A DNA stretch of 64,000 nucleotides from Phyto melanocephala (taxonomy: Eukaryota > Arthropoda > Insecta > Diptera > Rhinophoridae): positions 10,796,001 through 10,860,000 of the forward strand of contig OW799233.1 in assembly GCA_941918925.1 (NCBI GenBank). The letters run 5' to 3'. A model generated the notes under the pieces. That model was not told where the DNA came from, did not search any database, and was given only the letters and a program-made list of their open reading frames with translations. Of the stretch, positions 24,135-35,161 are shown one piece after another. Within the stretch, counting starts at the first letter, position 1. Each line of letters starts with the position of its first letter. The position numbers and the translations under genes are program-made.

Positions 24135-25299
24135 TTTTGTATAAATTTTACAAAAATGTTACACTTGTTACATTTTTAAAAAAAGATAAATAACAATAAA
24201 AGGTAAGTATTTAAAAAGATCTAGAAATTGTGATAAATTTTCTTTTAATAAAAAGTTTATAAATTTTATAAATTATTTTCTTTAATTTCATACTTGTTTC
24301 CCAGATATTTCAAGTGGCCTAAAAAGACCATTCGCTATTGCTTTTCAGCTCTACTTAATTTAGTTACGTATGCATAACATGCATTTAAGTTGTTGTGTGA
24401 CGTTTTCGTTTTATTATTGCTGCTGTTTACTTAAGATAATGTCTGGACTACACATTCTCATTGTTATTTGGCTACACCATGAAAGCATTTCAATAGGCCG
24501 TAGCATCCTTTATCCTTAATCATTCGCAATAACAAGAGCAACAACAACGAGCAATATAAAAACTACAATAGTTTTCTCATCATTCAACTCTGGATGTTTA
24601 GGTCATGCAACACCAGTAACAACATCATCCTTATTGCCGTACACCTGCATACACACATTCTTAACTTCCTTTATTAGTAGTTGTTGTTTTTCTACCTTTT
24701 GCTTTGAGGCTACGACAAGTTCTTTACCTTAATTAACCTGACTGACTGCGGGAATGGCTGGCTGGTTAGCTGAATGCTTAAATGTTTGTCTAAAGTTTTA
24801 GTTTTAGACAACGAAAACCTTTAGACCCACAACAAACTAAAATTGTATTTGTTTGGAATTTTGTTGTTGTTGCTTTTGTTTGTATAAGATTAAATGCCCG
24901 GCAGTTATTTCATATCTCTTAGTTTTTCTCTTTAGTTTTTAATTTTAGATATTAACACTCCTTTAAACTAAAAATTGGGCTTTTCAAAATATTGAGATTT
25001 TGCTGATTCACCTTTTAGTTTGCTCAGAACTTTGTGTAAGCCTAAGGAAAACTCAGCTAATTGTACCCCTCAAAACAACAGGGTTAAGTGCAAATTATGT
25101 TGTGTATTCGTGCCGGTAAAATGTAAGTGATTTCATGTTTAATTGAAGAGTGCTTAAACAATCCTTAAGTTATACTACATTTATTTAACTAAAACAATAA
25201 AAAAATATCCTCAACTAAAGTGACTTCCTTGTGTTAATTGTTTACCGGAAATCAGTTAGTGCAGATGTACAACTATAAAATTTATTTACAGATATTAAG
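24135..25299. other. Anonymous noncoding DNA
   Basis: No gene recognised. CAACAACAA and TTGTTGTTG tracts occur at 24540-24550 and 24860-24880, typical of fly introns. Confidence 0.5.
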
Positions 25300-25306
25300 T
25301 AATAAA

Positions 25307-25508
25307 GGGTGCCCCGATGGACTAGTCAGCAGTGTGCTGTTCTGCTAAGTTAGGGGTTGCGGGTTCGATTCCCGCCGGAGACTCTCGACTTGTCTGCTTC
25401 TTTTCTTTTCTATTCTATTCTTACTTTTCTATTCAGGTATCACAAAGGGATCAATATAATGGACCCAAGTGAGCTGTACAACAGCTGCCTGTTCTACCAA
25501 ACCTAACC
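25307..25508 (+). mobile_element. tRNA-derived SINE, copy 1
   Basis: The 5' 75 bases resemble a tRNA: GTGCCCCGATGGACTAGTCA at the start carries an A-box-like region, and GGGTTGCGGGTTCGATTCCC contains a consensus B box. A CT-rich body follows, and the copy ends near CCAAACCTAACC. A 7-bp direct repeat TAATAAA flanks it at 25300-25306 and 25509-25515, as expected for LINE-driven insertion. A second copy with its own flanking repeat is at 50354-50574 on the minus strand. Transcription would be by RNA polymerase III from the internal boxes. It is not a functional tRNA gene because no closed acceptor stem is visible. Confidence 0.85.
25362..25372 (+). promoter_or_regulatory. Pol III B box of the SINE
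   Basis: GGTTCGATTCC matches the B-box consensus exactly and is shared with the minus-strand copy at 50511-50521. Confidence 0.8.
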
Positions 25509-25739
25509 TAATAAATAGTCTTTGCCACAAAATAGAAAGAAAATTGTCATGTAAGAAAAATTATGAAAATTTTATAAAATCATTTTGGCTAATTCGCAAG
25601 GAGTGCTTTCTAAATATAGCACTGTAATATTGTCTAATTTTTACTTTTTTTAACTTTTAAAAATGTCTGTGTTATTTTTATTCTGGCGTTAGTTCATTTT
25701 AATACTAAATTTTTCATTTTTATATGAAGAAATAAATTT

Positions 25740-25930
25740 TTATATGTGATAATGAAAGAATATAGTGGAAAAGTAAGTTTTAATCCCGACACCAGCCGAG
25801 TGGAATGCATTTTCGAAACCAGCTACAGTTTTATCATCAACACTCTTTGATCGGAATGTCTTAGTGTGGAATGCAAATAGCATCTATTTAACTCACAAAT
25901 TTATATAAAAATTTAATTTTAAATTAAACT
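25740..25930 (+). repeat. Interspersed repeat, copy 1
   Basis: GTGGAATGCATTTTCGAAAC followed by CAGCTAC, ATCATCA and CACTCT then GATCGG matches the reverse complement of 53771-53840 at most positions. Weaker similarity continues on both sides. Class unknown; no coding. Confidence 0.65.
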
Positions 25931-26112
25931 TTACACACAAATTCATATTTTTCCTGTAGTGAGTGAGCACGAAATTTACCAAACTTAAGTTTTTTTTTTC
26001 CAAAAAAAAAAAAAAAAAAAATAAAATAAAATATTACCAAAAACAATACAATAGTTTTTGTATTAATTTAATTTTTTTTGGAAAATAATGTTACTGTAAA
26101 ATACAACACGCA

Positions 26113-26343
26113 CACAGAGAAAACAGTATCGGTTGTGAGTACCGTAATTGTTGCCAATCGCATAGTTTAGTTGTGATGGTTGAATTTTACAGTTGCATCT
26201 AAATTTCGTTTCAGAATGTTAATATGTAGTCAGCACTAATAAATTATGATTCTTGCAATAGAAATTTTATTAACACAAAAGAAAAGTTCGATTGAAGCAA
26301 CTGAACCATTCGATTGGCAATAGATGTGATTTTCTGTTTTCTG
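26113..26343. mobile_element. Possible MITE with imperfect inverted ends
   Basis: GAAAACAG near 26118 and TTGCCAATCG near 26151 are both repeated in inverted form at 26307-26343 (CGATTGGCAA and CTGTTTTC), with an 11-base length difference between the arms. A CACAGAGAAAACAG start resembles other MITE ends in this window. No target duplication resolved. Confidence 0.4.
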
Positions 26344-26630
26344 GGAGTAGGACATCTAGTGAATTAAGCAATTGTGTTAGAATAATGCATATCGATGGTC
26401 ACAAGTAGTAAGGCCCTAACTCAAGTAATTGCAATTTTACAGGAAATAAAAAAAAACGTTATAAAAACTGCATTTTCATAATGTAATTCTTTTTTTGTAA
26501 AATTGCTTGTAAAACTTTTATTTATGATAATATTGCACAGATTTTTGTATAGAGGTGTATTTGAGTGAAATGTATTGGAATCACTTAAAAACTATATATC
26601 GTAAAAAATACGATTTAGGGCCTTGCGAAA

Positions 26631-27187
26631 TCTATATATATAAAAATCAATATGTGTTTGTATGTTTCTTTGTGCTTAATAGACGGTTAAACGGCTATAT
26701 CGATTTCCTTGAAATTTGGAAAACGATATCGATTAGAGTAGCAAAATTTTGCTAGAGAAACTTTGACATCCAAATAAACATTTCTGGAAAAAATGGGTAC
26801 ATTAGCAATAGTGGGCGTGGCAGCTCTCATAGCAATTGAATACTAAAATTCGTATATTCGGGATGCGATAACAGTCAGAGTACCCAAATTTTGCACGAGA
26901 AGCTTTGACATCTGTATGACTATTTTGATAAGAAATGGATGCTTTAGTAATAGTGGGCGTGGCACCTGTCATATAAATTAAATACAAAAATGCGTATATC
27001 TGGGAAGCGATAACAGTTAGAGTACCCAAATTTAGCAAGAGACACTTCGACGTCTATATGATTTTTGAATAAGAAATTGTTGATTTAGTAATAGTAGGCG
27101 TGGCACTTGCAAAATAAATATATTTTGAACTATAAAATTTTTATTTCATTACGATGGGGGTGGCGAAGCACATCGGGTATTAGCTAG
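26631..27187 (+). mobile_element. Helitron, non-autonomous
   Basis: It starts TCTATATATATAAAA after an A and ends GTATTAGCTAG before a T, fitting the Helitron rule of 5' TC, 3' CTRR and insertion between A and T without duplication. A CGATG/CATCG hairpin sits about 12 bases before the end. The interior has about three 120-bp-scale tandem units, each with GTGGGCGTGGCA and a GATATCG or GCGATAACAG block. The element at 42442-43340 shares the same 5' 15 bases and a comparable 3' end. No helicase is encoded. Confidence 0.75.
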
Positions 27188-27215
27188 TGTATTTATATTT
27201 TAAATGTATAGTAGT

Positions 27216-28003
27216 CTGGCGGTAACGTGAACTATTGAAAACCGAGCGTGGTCACGTTTGCGAAGTTGTTCATATTGACGAATGTGTAACTCTTTGAAAT
27301 TTCCAAATAAATTAGACATGTGATTTAACTCAAATTCATTTATTTTTTGTATTTCGGATTGTTATGTACATATGTTTTGTAAAGAAAAAAAAGTACGTTA
27401 AAATTAATTAAAAAAATTTGTTACCTTTTTTTTGATTATCTTTTAATATTAAAATTTTAATTGCTGAACAAATTCTTTCTCTCAAAAAAGTTAACGAGAT
27501 TCACAGTCTTCTCAATCTCCTAAAGAGCTAAAAAAAGTTCAGCCAGCAGTTTGCTATTGTTTTATTTTCAAAACGTTGCCAAGTTGAATTTAAATAGCCA
27601 ATAGCATCCATTTCTGGTTAAACCAATTTTTAAGAATGGCAGCTGTCATTCTTTATGATTTGGAGCAATTGCAGTCCACAGGAGATTCAAAATTTCTAAA
27701 AGAGCGAAGATTTCTTTGCCTTTCCAATCACAAGAAGTTTAACTTGAGGATTTTGGTAGTTTTTGTGACATTTTTCTTAAAAGATTTTAGATTAGATCAT
27801 GCTAAATCAGCAGCGCGCTAAACTAAGCTTGTGCAATAATTTACGGGGATAACCCTTTTAATGAAAACGATTTGCATAACCGAAAATCTTGTTCACATTA
27901 TAAGGGTTTCTCACTGTCTTCACGCTACAGAGTAGTCAGTGTAAAAAAAATTATGTTCATCTTATCTGGTGTTCACGTAAGGCAGTGTTTTTGTTACCAC
28001 CAG
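27216..28003. repeat. Segment with short inverted ends, tentative
   Basis: CTGGCGGTAAC at 27216-27226 and its near-inverse GTTACCACCAG at 27993-28003 bound about 790 bp; GTGAAC/GTTCAC words lie just inside both ends. One mismatch and no target duplication, so this is only suggestive of a DNA element. Confidence 0.25.
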
Positions 28004-28009
28004 GCAACT

Positions 28010-30205
28010 GTATGTTCTTTCTAAAATTTTATTATGTTTAACACCAGAAACCAAAACAAAATATCTAAAAAATTCTTAGCAACCAAATATCTGTGGTTTT
28101 CATGGGCAACAACGTTTGTCTTAAAATCAAATTTTTCAGGAGAGCTACAAAACCGTGTTAGTGCTGAACGATTTTTGAATATATATAGAAGTTATGTTGT
28201 TATGTCATTAAAATAATCGGAATGGGTCCATCTTATTTGAGAAATATTTAAAACCAAACAATATGGCATTATTAACTCTAAATCGTATAAAATGAACATA
28301 CGCGGTTACCCATCAAAGCCACAGAAATAGCAACATGATTATCAAAATTAATTCAATTACAGGAAATTGAAGGGATTGTGGTGTAAACATTTTAACCTTA
28401 GAACTAAGTCGCTAAGAATAACTAAAGAAACCCAAATTGCTAACAAAACATCATACAAATGTATAAAATATTAAAATAACATAGAGTAATTTTTTTTTAT
28501 AAAACAATGCCTTAAAGGTTTTTTGGAAAAAAAACATAAATTGATTTCAGTCAAAAACATTAAATTGTATAACCTTTTTATAGATAAACTTGACTATTCC
28601 TTAAAAATAAACAAAAAAACAAAAAAAGGAAAAAGCACTTTTACTTTTATGGCTTTTACTTATGTATGTCTGTATATTGGCTGACTGACTTTGAGTGAAC
28701 TATAGAACATTAAGAATCTTTCGATTTTAATTTATATTTATCTTAAGCTTTTATAGCCGTATTTATAACGGCTTGACAGACATTATTAGACAATAAAGAA
28801 ATTTTAATTCTTATTACTTACCTAAATGTCTACTGATTGAAAAAGGTAGAACAAGTGAAGGTACTTTAGCAAATAAGTGACGCATTAAAATTGTCTACTG
28901 ATAAGCACTAAGTAAGTAAGTAAGTGTGTGTATTGAGATTTTGTAAAATAATTTATTTAAATTTATGCACAACAACACAGCCGATTTTGTTTCTTTTTTT
29001 TGTTTTTAAATTTATTTTATCATAAATATTTAACAGAATGACATATACATGTATACATCCTAAAATACCTTCATATTGAATTTTTTTTTTTTTTTTGGAG
29101 AACAGGAAGAGTGATATTGAAAATCTTTTAAACTAAATTTTCCAACTCAATAATTTGGTAGTAAATTATTTGAAAATTTAATGACTTGTTGTATTGTAAA
29201 GTACTTTTAACCATAAGCTTTTTTTTACAGTCATCTAGTGACACATTTAGGAATGTGCATTAGTTTAACATGTTTTAAGCGACATTTTGAGAAACACATT
29301 AAGGACTCTAAAACGTTTTAATGCATAGTTTTGGTTCTTGAAAAATATTTGAAACTTTATTTGTGTGTGAAAAACAACATGGTAAGCCTTAAAATATTAT
29401 TTCTGCGGTTTTTAGTTTCACATATGATATAAGTATTGTCTGCAGCTATTTAATATTGAAAACTTAATAAAGGTTGTTGAATAAAATACGAACTGCAAGT
29501 CAAACATATAAACCTGTCTCAAAAAAGTTCTGCATTATTATGTTAATCAAATCCTATATTTAATTCTTTTTAATTCCTTTTTGCCTTGCTATAAGGATAT
29601 CTTTTTAATTTTTTGTTCTAAGTTTAATAGCGCATATGCAAAATAGTTTGTATCACGCCTAGAGGGTACCTAAGATTCGTTACAATCAAGTTTTCCATTT
29701 TAACTGTTCTTTCTCTTGTACACTTTGAACATTAAAATGGCTTTTATGATTATAACATTTAGGGTACAAATAACTAGAAATATTTTAACGATAGAAAAGG
29801 TAAATGTTGTCTATACACTCAACGAAAATTGCAAAGGAATTGTGGTAAGTATTTGATCGTAGTATAAATGGTAATCCAAAAAGTAGAGAACGATCATTAA
29901 TAAAAGGTCCATTAAACTTCTAAGGCCTTTGTTAACTTGAATATAATTGCGTCGATGTATTTTAAAGGGCTACAAGCAATTATTGTTTAAATTACAAATG
30001 AAATAAAAAACTTATATAAGTATGTCATTGGTACTGGCACGCTCTGAGAGGACTCTTCGGAATACTGAAACATGGCTCTTTTTCCTTGGGTTGCCATTTT
30101 TTCTTTTGATTTTTCTTAAATATCTGAAATACCAAATAACAATCTCTACAGATTTCAAAATACTAACTTATTTAGGGACCTATTAGTTAATTATTGTGGA
30201 AATAA
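28010..30205. other. Anonymous AT-rich noncoding DNA
   Basis: Nothing recognised. There is a GTAAG/CTTAC-rich patch near 28820-28930 and a T-run at about 29082-29096. Confidence 0.5.
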
Positions 30206-30210
30206 AACTA

Positions 30211-30822
30211 CTGCCGACTTTAGGACAACACTTATCCTAAAGTCGGCAGGTCAAATCATACTGACTTAAAATCATGCCGACTACTGGGAAAACTCATTTT
30301 AAACTCATTTTCAGACAGTTTAGTGGCAAGAGGGATAACTAATGAGTATTTTAGTATTATTTGTGTTTAATCAGTTAAAAACACAAGTTTCCCAGTAGTC
30401 GACATCCCAATGCCGACCATTGGAAAATGTCAAAATTATTTGTTCCTAATGTTGGCACCCAATAAAATTAAATAAATACTAATTTTTCACTGCTATAATA
30501 AAATTCAAAAGGATTTCTGTCTTTAAAAACTTTATTATTTAAGCTATTTCTTAAAATCACATGTTTACTCAGCTGTTCAAGTTAGGTTCACACAAAAATT
30601 TTTTTAAAGAAAACACAAGCACTACTGAACGTATTCAAATACTGTCACCGAATGAGAACAAAATTAAGAACATATACTCATCTTAGCCTACTCTGATCAT
30701 TTGACATAGACATATGAGTGTATTTTCATGACATACTGGATGATATTTTTTTTATATAAAAATCGTTATTCTTATTTATTTTAAATTAAAAAAAAAATTG
30801 CCGACTACTGGTACATGCCGAC
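30211..30822. repeat. Foldback-like cluster of TGCCGAC motifs
   Basis: The motif TGCCGAC or its reverse occurs at 30212, 30242, 30275, 30398 (one mismatch), 30411, 30799 and 30816. The first two form a perfect 15-bp hairpin (30211-30225 with 30235-30249, 9-base loop). The third and fourth form an 18-bp arm pair with one mismatch, TGCCGACTACTGGGAAA. Repeated GC-containing motifs in both orientations in AT-rich DNA suggest an element end or a protein-binding array. Confidence 0.65.
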
Positions 30823-30837
30823 CTTAGGCACGTTTAC

Positions 30838-31290
30838 CCTACAGGGTGTGTCGAAACTCTTTATGGAGTTTAAGAATTTAATAGCTTTCCGCTTATATAT
30901 ATTTCTTTTATTTCAGATTATAAAATATACAAAATGAACATTTTTGGCAAGTAATGTTTTTAACCAACATAACACATGATACTTCTTTGTTTCAATGTTT
31001 GACAAATTCAACCATGGAGACGGATACAATTGAGCAGCATTTTAGAATTTGTTTCTTTTACAAAAATGGTCGTTCAAATTAAAATGCATTTCTTAAATTT
31101 TTTGGCTAGAATAATCGACAGAGTGTGTTCATAATCGGCAGCATCGTGCGATAATTTCACCAAACCGGGTCTGTAGGACATGTGGTTCTACATCGGCGAG
31201 CACTTGGCCTATATTTTGGCTTACACGTCTGTTATTATCATAGATTTTGCTTTATTTACAGTTAACATGGTACGTTTTTGTTTGACCACC
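30838..31290 (+). pseudogene. Internally deleted mariner-like relic
   Basis: From 31015 the frame reads METDTIEQHFRICFFYKNGR, the first helix-turn-helix of a mariner transposase (family pattern TIEQRVxxIxxYYENGRS), followed by NAFLKFFG with stops. By about 31190 the sequence has jumped to a degraded C-terminal RRxxGHLAxIxxHT-like tail. The catalytic domain is therefore missing, the same architecture as the elements at 47621 and 54500. An AAACTCTTTATGGAGTTT palindrome near 30855 may be in the 5' end. Confidence 0.6.
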
Positions 31291-33689
31291 TTGCAATAGA
31301 CTGACCAACATTTTTGCTTAATTAATTTAAAAGTTTTATGACAATTAATATTTAAAAATAATAAGAGTTGGCAAATTGGCCTTTGCGACTATAGTTTAAT
31401 AACGCCTTCTTGGCGTTAAAAATTTGCACCACGTTTTCGCGCAGACCCTTAGATTTTTAGTCAGTAACGTGTTTAATGTTGGTTTCGAAGTTATCAATCG
31501 ATAGTAGTTTATTAGCATATTCGAAGATTTAATATACTGCCACAAAAGTTAGTACAAAGGTCTCAAATCACATGGATGAGTTAGTTAATTCATGGGTCGA
31601 TTTATTGAAATAATTCATTAAGCAAACGTTTGGCTAAATAATGTGATTGTTTAATGCTCTGCTTGGCATGTTTTATCAGCCTGTTGAAATCCTTTTTTTC
31701 TCCAAATGAGGAATAAAAAAAAAACCAAACCACTAGAGGTAATTTCACTAAAACAGGTGTCAGATCGATAAATTCGAGTTCTCTGTTACACTAGCGTCTA
31801 CAGCGCCTATGGCTTCTTCTGTATGTGGGTTCGATTTTAATGAATATTATCTTAAAGAGCTAATGTGGTCTTGAATCGATCAATAGTGTTGCGTATTACT
31901 TTTCAATTAGACAAATATGAGCACCATAAACTCAACGAAGTTCTCTACGAGTTTGGTGAACAGAACGTTAATTTCGAAAATAAATTTCTACGATTTGTAA
32001 ACATTGTTTTTCTTTTGAATTTTCCAAAATATTCTGACAAAGATTCTAAGACTCTTCATCAGGATGACAGCTAGTTTTACACTTGTTACTATTGGAAGTT
32101 CTATAGGTCTAAAGGAAACACTCTAAACAATTAAAATCAAAAAAATATTAATAAAAATATTAATTTGAAAATATTTGATATTAATTTCTTGGTTTTAAAA
32201 CATAAATGTTTATGCTTCTTTTCTACACTCAACTTGATAAAAATGCCACAAGGCAGCGTAAGGTGTATAAATCATATTCCTCTTTCTGAAATAAGTCATG
32301 ATCCTTTGAGTGTAAATTTAACAGGACGTATGCAAACATTTGAGTATATTGCTACTGATACTCACGAAATATTTTTCTTTTCATTGCTTCTTTTAACTCA
32401 CAGCTACTTGATTTTTTTCTTGTATTTTTTCTGGCTATACTCGCAAGTATGACTTTATCCTGTCAGTGCACACTTTCATGTACATGTATTCACTGGCATT
32501 AAAAGAAATAGTATAAGGGAGTGAGAAAAGCAAAAAAAAAAAAAAAATAAATAAAAAAATTTGAAATGAAATAAAGTATAAATATAAAGGTATAATCTTA
32601 AATTGTAATCGAAAAGGCATAAATTATTTACGAGCTTTTTGTGGCGTTTAATTTCATTGATTTTCTTTCTCCTCTCTCTCTGCACATCAAAATAAGGCCT
32701 TGATTTATATGGGTAGCATTGGAGCAGGATTGTTAAGAGTTTGGATGGTAGACGACATTTTATAAACTTCAGTTGGTAGTTAATCTTCCCTCAAATGGTT
32801 TAATGCTTCGCGTATGTGTGCCACAGAGAAGAAAAACGTTAAGTGACTTTAAACATAAAGAGCAATACACTGGCTATAAAAGTGTTACTGTGTTACTGTG
32901 CTTTAGCTTGATTGATTGCTCTATGCTTGACAAATTGAATTCTTATAAATTAAGTCATATGTTTTGTTTATTCACACACGCACACACATTCACACAGACC
33001 CACATTAAAAAGTAAAGAAAATGTTTAAGAGCAAAAACTGTGTTTTTTTCTGATTGTACTGAACACAATCAAATTAGAGATTGTTTAACACCAGTAAAAA
33101 ACCGCTAATGTATTTGCTACATGTGTAAAACGGGTACATAATACAAATGGCATATTAAAATGTTAGGGTTGAAGATAAATGAGTTACAAAACAAGAGTTG
33201 AGAAAAAGATTAAGATTTTACTGCATACACATAGACACATTAAGTTTTGTATATGGACAACTGTACAGTACCGGGCAATCTGAAAGCATTTGCGTATTAT
33301 GTTATCTGTTAAAAAAAACTATTTTCAATAGAAGTGTTTAGATAATTTCTAAAGTTTAGAAATAGTCACCATTGTGCTAGTCTGTCAGATGGGCGATTAT
33401 AGGTTTAGAGACTCCTGTCTGTACGAGAAACTAACTGCGATTAGTTTACTTATACCTTGTTAAGGATATCACCTGCTGACTGATTGTGAAAACTTAACAC
33501 CTAAATTATATTATATATTATTTACTTTTAAATATTTTAAGTTAATATTTTTTGATAAGTCGCATTAAGCGATTTTTTTCCTCTTTGTTTTATTCTTAAC
33601 TAAGAGCATACTTTAAGCCTTTGAAATTTATTACCAGACGATTCACTAGTAAAACGTAATATAACATGGACATATTAATTATTTTAAGA
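31291..33689. other. Anonymous noncoding DNA
   Basis: No recognised gene or repeat. A 69-codon frame at 31865-32074 has balanced composition but no motif. T-rich frames around 32435-32685 are compositional. Confidence 0.5.
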
Positions 33690-33913
33690 GCCATTATTAC
33701 AACTTGCCTTTAGTTAAAGGTAAGATTTTTTGTGCTTAATAAATAGCTTCGCATTATTACAACTTCCAGTTTTTATTATTATTATTATTATTATTATTAA
33801 TAAAAATAATATTTAATAAATAAAATAATAATAAATGGAGGCTATATAACGCAAAGCCATTTATCGGTCCGACAAAATCCAGCCTTTTACTAACGACAAG
33901 TTGTAATAATGGC
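33690..33913. mobile_element. MITE, 224 bp, 17-bp perfect TIRs
   Basis: GCCATTATTACAACTTG at 33690-33706 is exactly inverted at 33897-33913. Similarity continues inward for about 20 bases with mismatches (TTAGTAAAAGG-like). The centre carries a TTA microsatellite at about 33772-33799. No coding; target duplication not clear. Confidence 0.75.
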
Positions 33914-34512
33914 CGTAAGTAAAATAAGTTTGACTTCGTATTTCCAATAAAAATGTGTTCGGTTTTTGTCTACTTTTTTCAATAAATCTGGCTTCGGTAG
34001 TGGCTTGAATATTGGCTTCTAATGCTTCTAAAGTTGCTTGTTGAATTTACATACCACCATAAAAAGTAATCTAAAGGCATTAAGTTGTACGAAAGATAGG
34101 GTCAGTAAATAAGAACATTTCTGAGTATAAAGTTAGTACCAAATTGATTTTGCAATAAATCGATTTTAAGCGCGTTGTCTCTAATATTTAGCTGATTAAT
34201 TTTTGAAATCAAAAATTCAGTCAGCATGGCTCGAGGATGCTCGCTCTTCAGCTTAATGAGAGTTGATGATGTTTACGCCTTTAATTTGGCTTCTAAAAGT
34301 CGGAACTATCAAGATGTGGGTAGCTCTGATAACTTATCACTTATCTATGATTGACTTTATTTAAGACAAAGCATCAGTCAGCGAAAACATATATAATCAG
34401 TCAGTTAATAATTATCCTTTACCACTGAATAGTTGTCGTTAGAATCAAATGACTAGTAAACGTATAAGGCTCAAGGAAACCAAACTCTTGGTATCATGTT
34501 TATATCTGTTGG

Positions 34513-34713
34513 ATGTACAATATTACAAATAAGGATGATTTATCCAAAGGTCGCTATGTTGTAGAGCATGGTGATTCGCCAACACATAATCTGAAGGAGG
34601 AACAGGTAAAGCAGCTTCTAAGGGGTTATTGGTCAGATACCAGACTAGATGCTAGATTGGAAGAAAACATGTCTGGAAGGGCAAATATAGGCCTAAGAAG
34701 GCCCCAATTGTAG
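34513..34713 (+). CDS. Short open frame, unrecognised
   Basis: The frame encodes 66 residues, including HNLKEEQVKQLLRGYW and DTRLDARLEENMSGRANIG. Its codon use and residue composition are more coding-like than the AT-driven frames nearby. No signal peptide, membrane segment or family motif is recognised, and no flanking splice sites were established. It could be a fragment of a retroelement protein. Weak call. Confidence 0.2.
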   Translation: MYNITNKDDLSKGRYVVEHGDSPTHNLKEEQVKQLLRGYWSDTRLDARLEENMSGRANIGLRRPQL

Positions 34714-34906
34714 TCCAATTTAATAAATTACGTGACTAATAAAATGTGACGTATATAAAACGATTCACATTCATGTCTGGGTTTTTCTAGTCGAAGACAA
34801 GAACTAGTTAGAGAAAATCAATTAGCGTTAGATACTATAGCCGCAAAAACAGCGTTCATTGCAACCAAACAATCTAGAGATGGTGTGCACATACTTACAT
34901 GTTATA

Positions 34907-35159
34907 TATCTGTTGGTTGGAGCTGAAAGGGCCAATGTTACTTTTTGGCTCTTTTGAGTTAATCATTGCATTAGATTTGTTTTCTTGCTCTATTTCATTA
35001 TGGTAAAACAGCTAAAGTTATACTTAACCCAGAACAGCTTCATAAATAAAATGCTGGCCAATGTCATTATGAAGGCACCTATAAAAGTTAAAGTTCAATT
35101 CCAATTTTCTCAATAGTAAATATTTTTACTTTGGCCCTTTTAGCTCCAAGCCACAGATA
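34907..35159 (+). mobile_element. MITE with TA target duplication, copy 1
   Basis: About 28-bp inverted ends (outer TATCTGTTGGTTGGAGCT and TATCTGTGGCTTGGAGCT, then AAAGGGCCA) are flanked by TA at 34905-34906 and 35160-35161. TA duplication suggests mobilisation by a Tc1/mariner-type enzyme. A partial copy with more internal sequence lies at 51380-51733 on the minus strand. Confidence 0.75.
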
Positions 35160-35161
35160 TA

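Noticed and set aside
25307..25382. Functional tRNA gene
   Set aside because: The B box is perfect but no closed acceptor stem or standard anticodon arm is visible, and the sequence is embedded in a SINE with target duplications.
33265..33285. hAT-like end CAGTACCGGGCAA
   Set aside because: No inverted partner or 8-bp duplication found within several kilobases.
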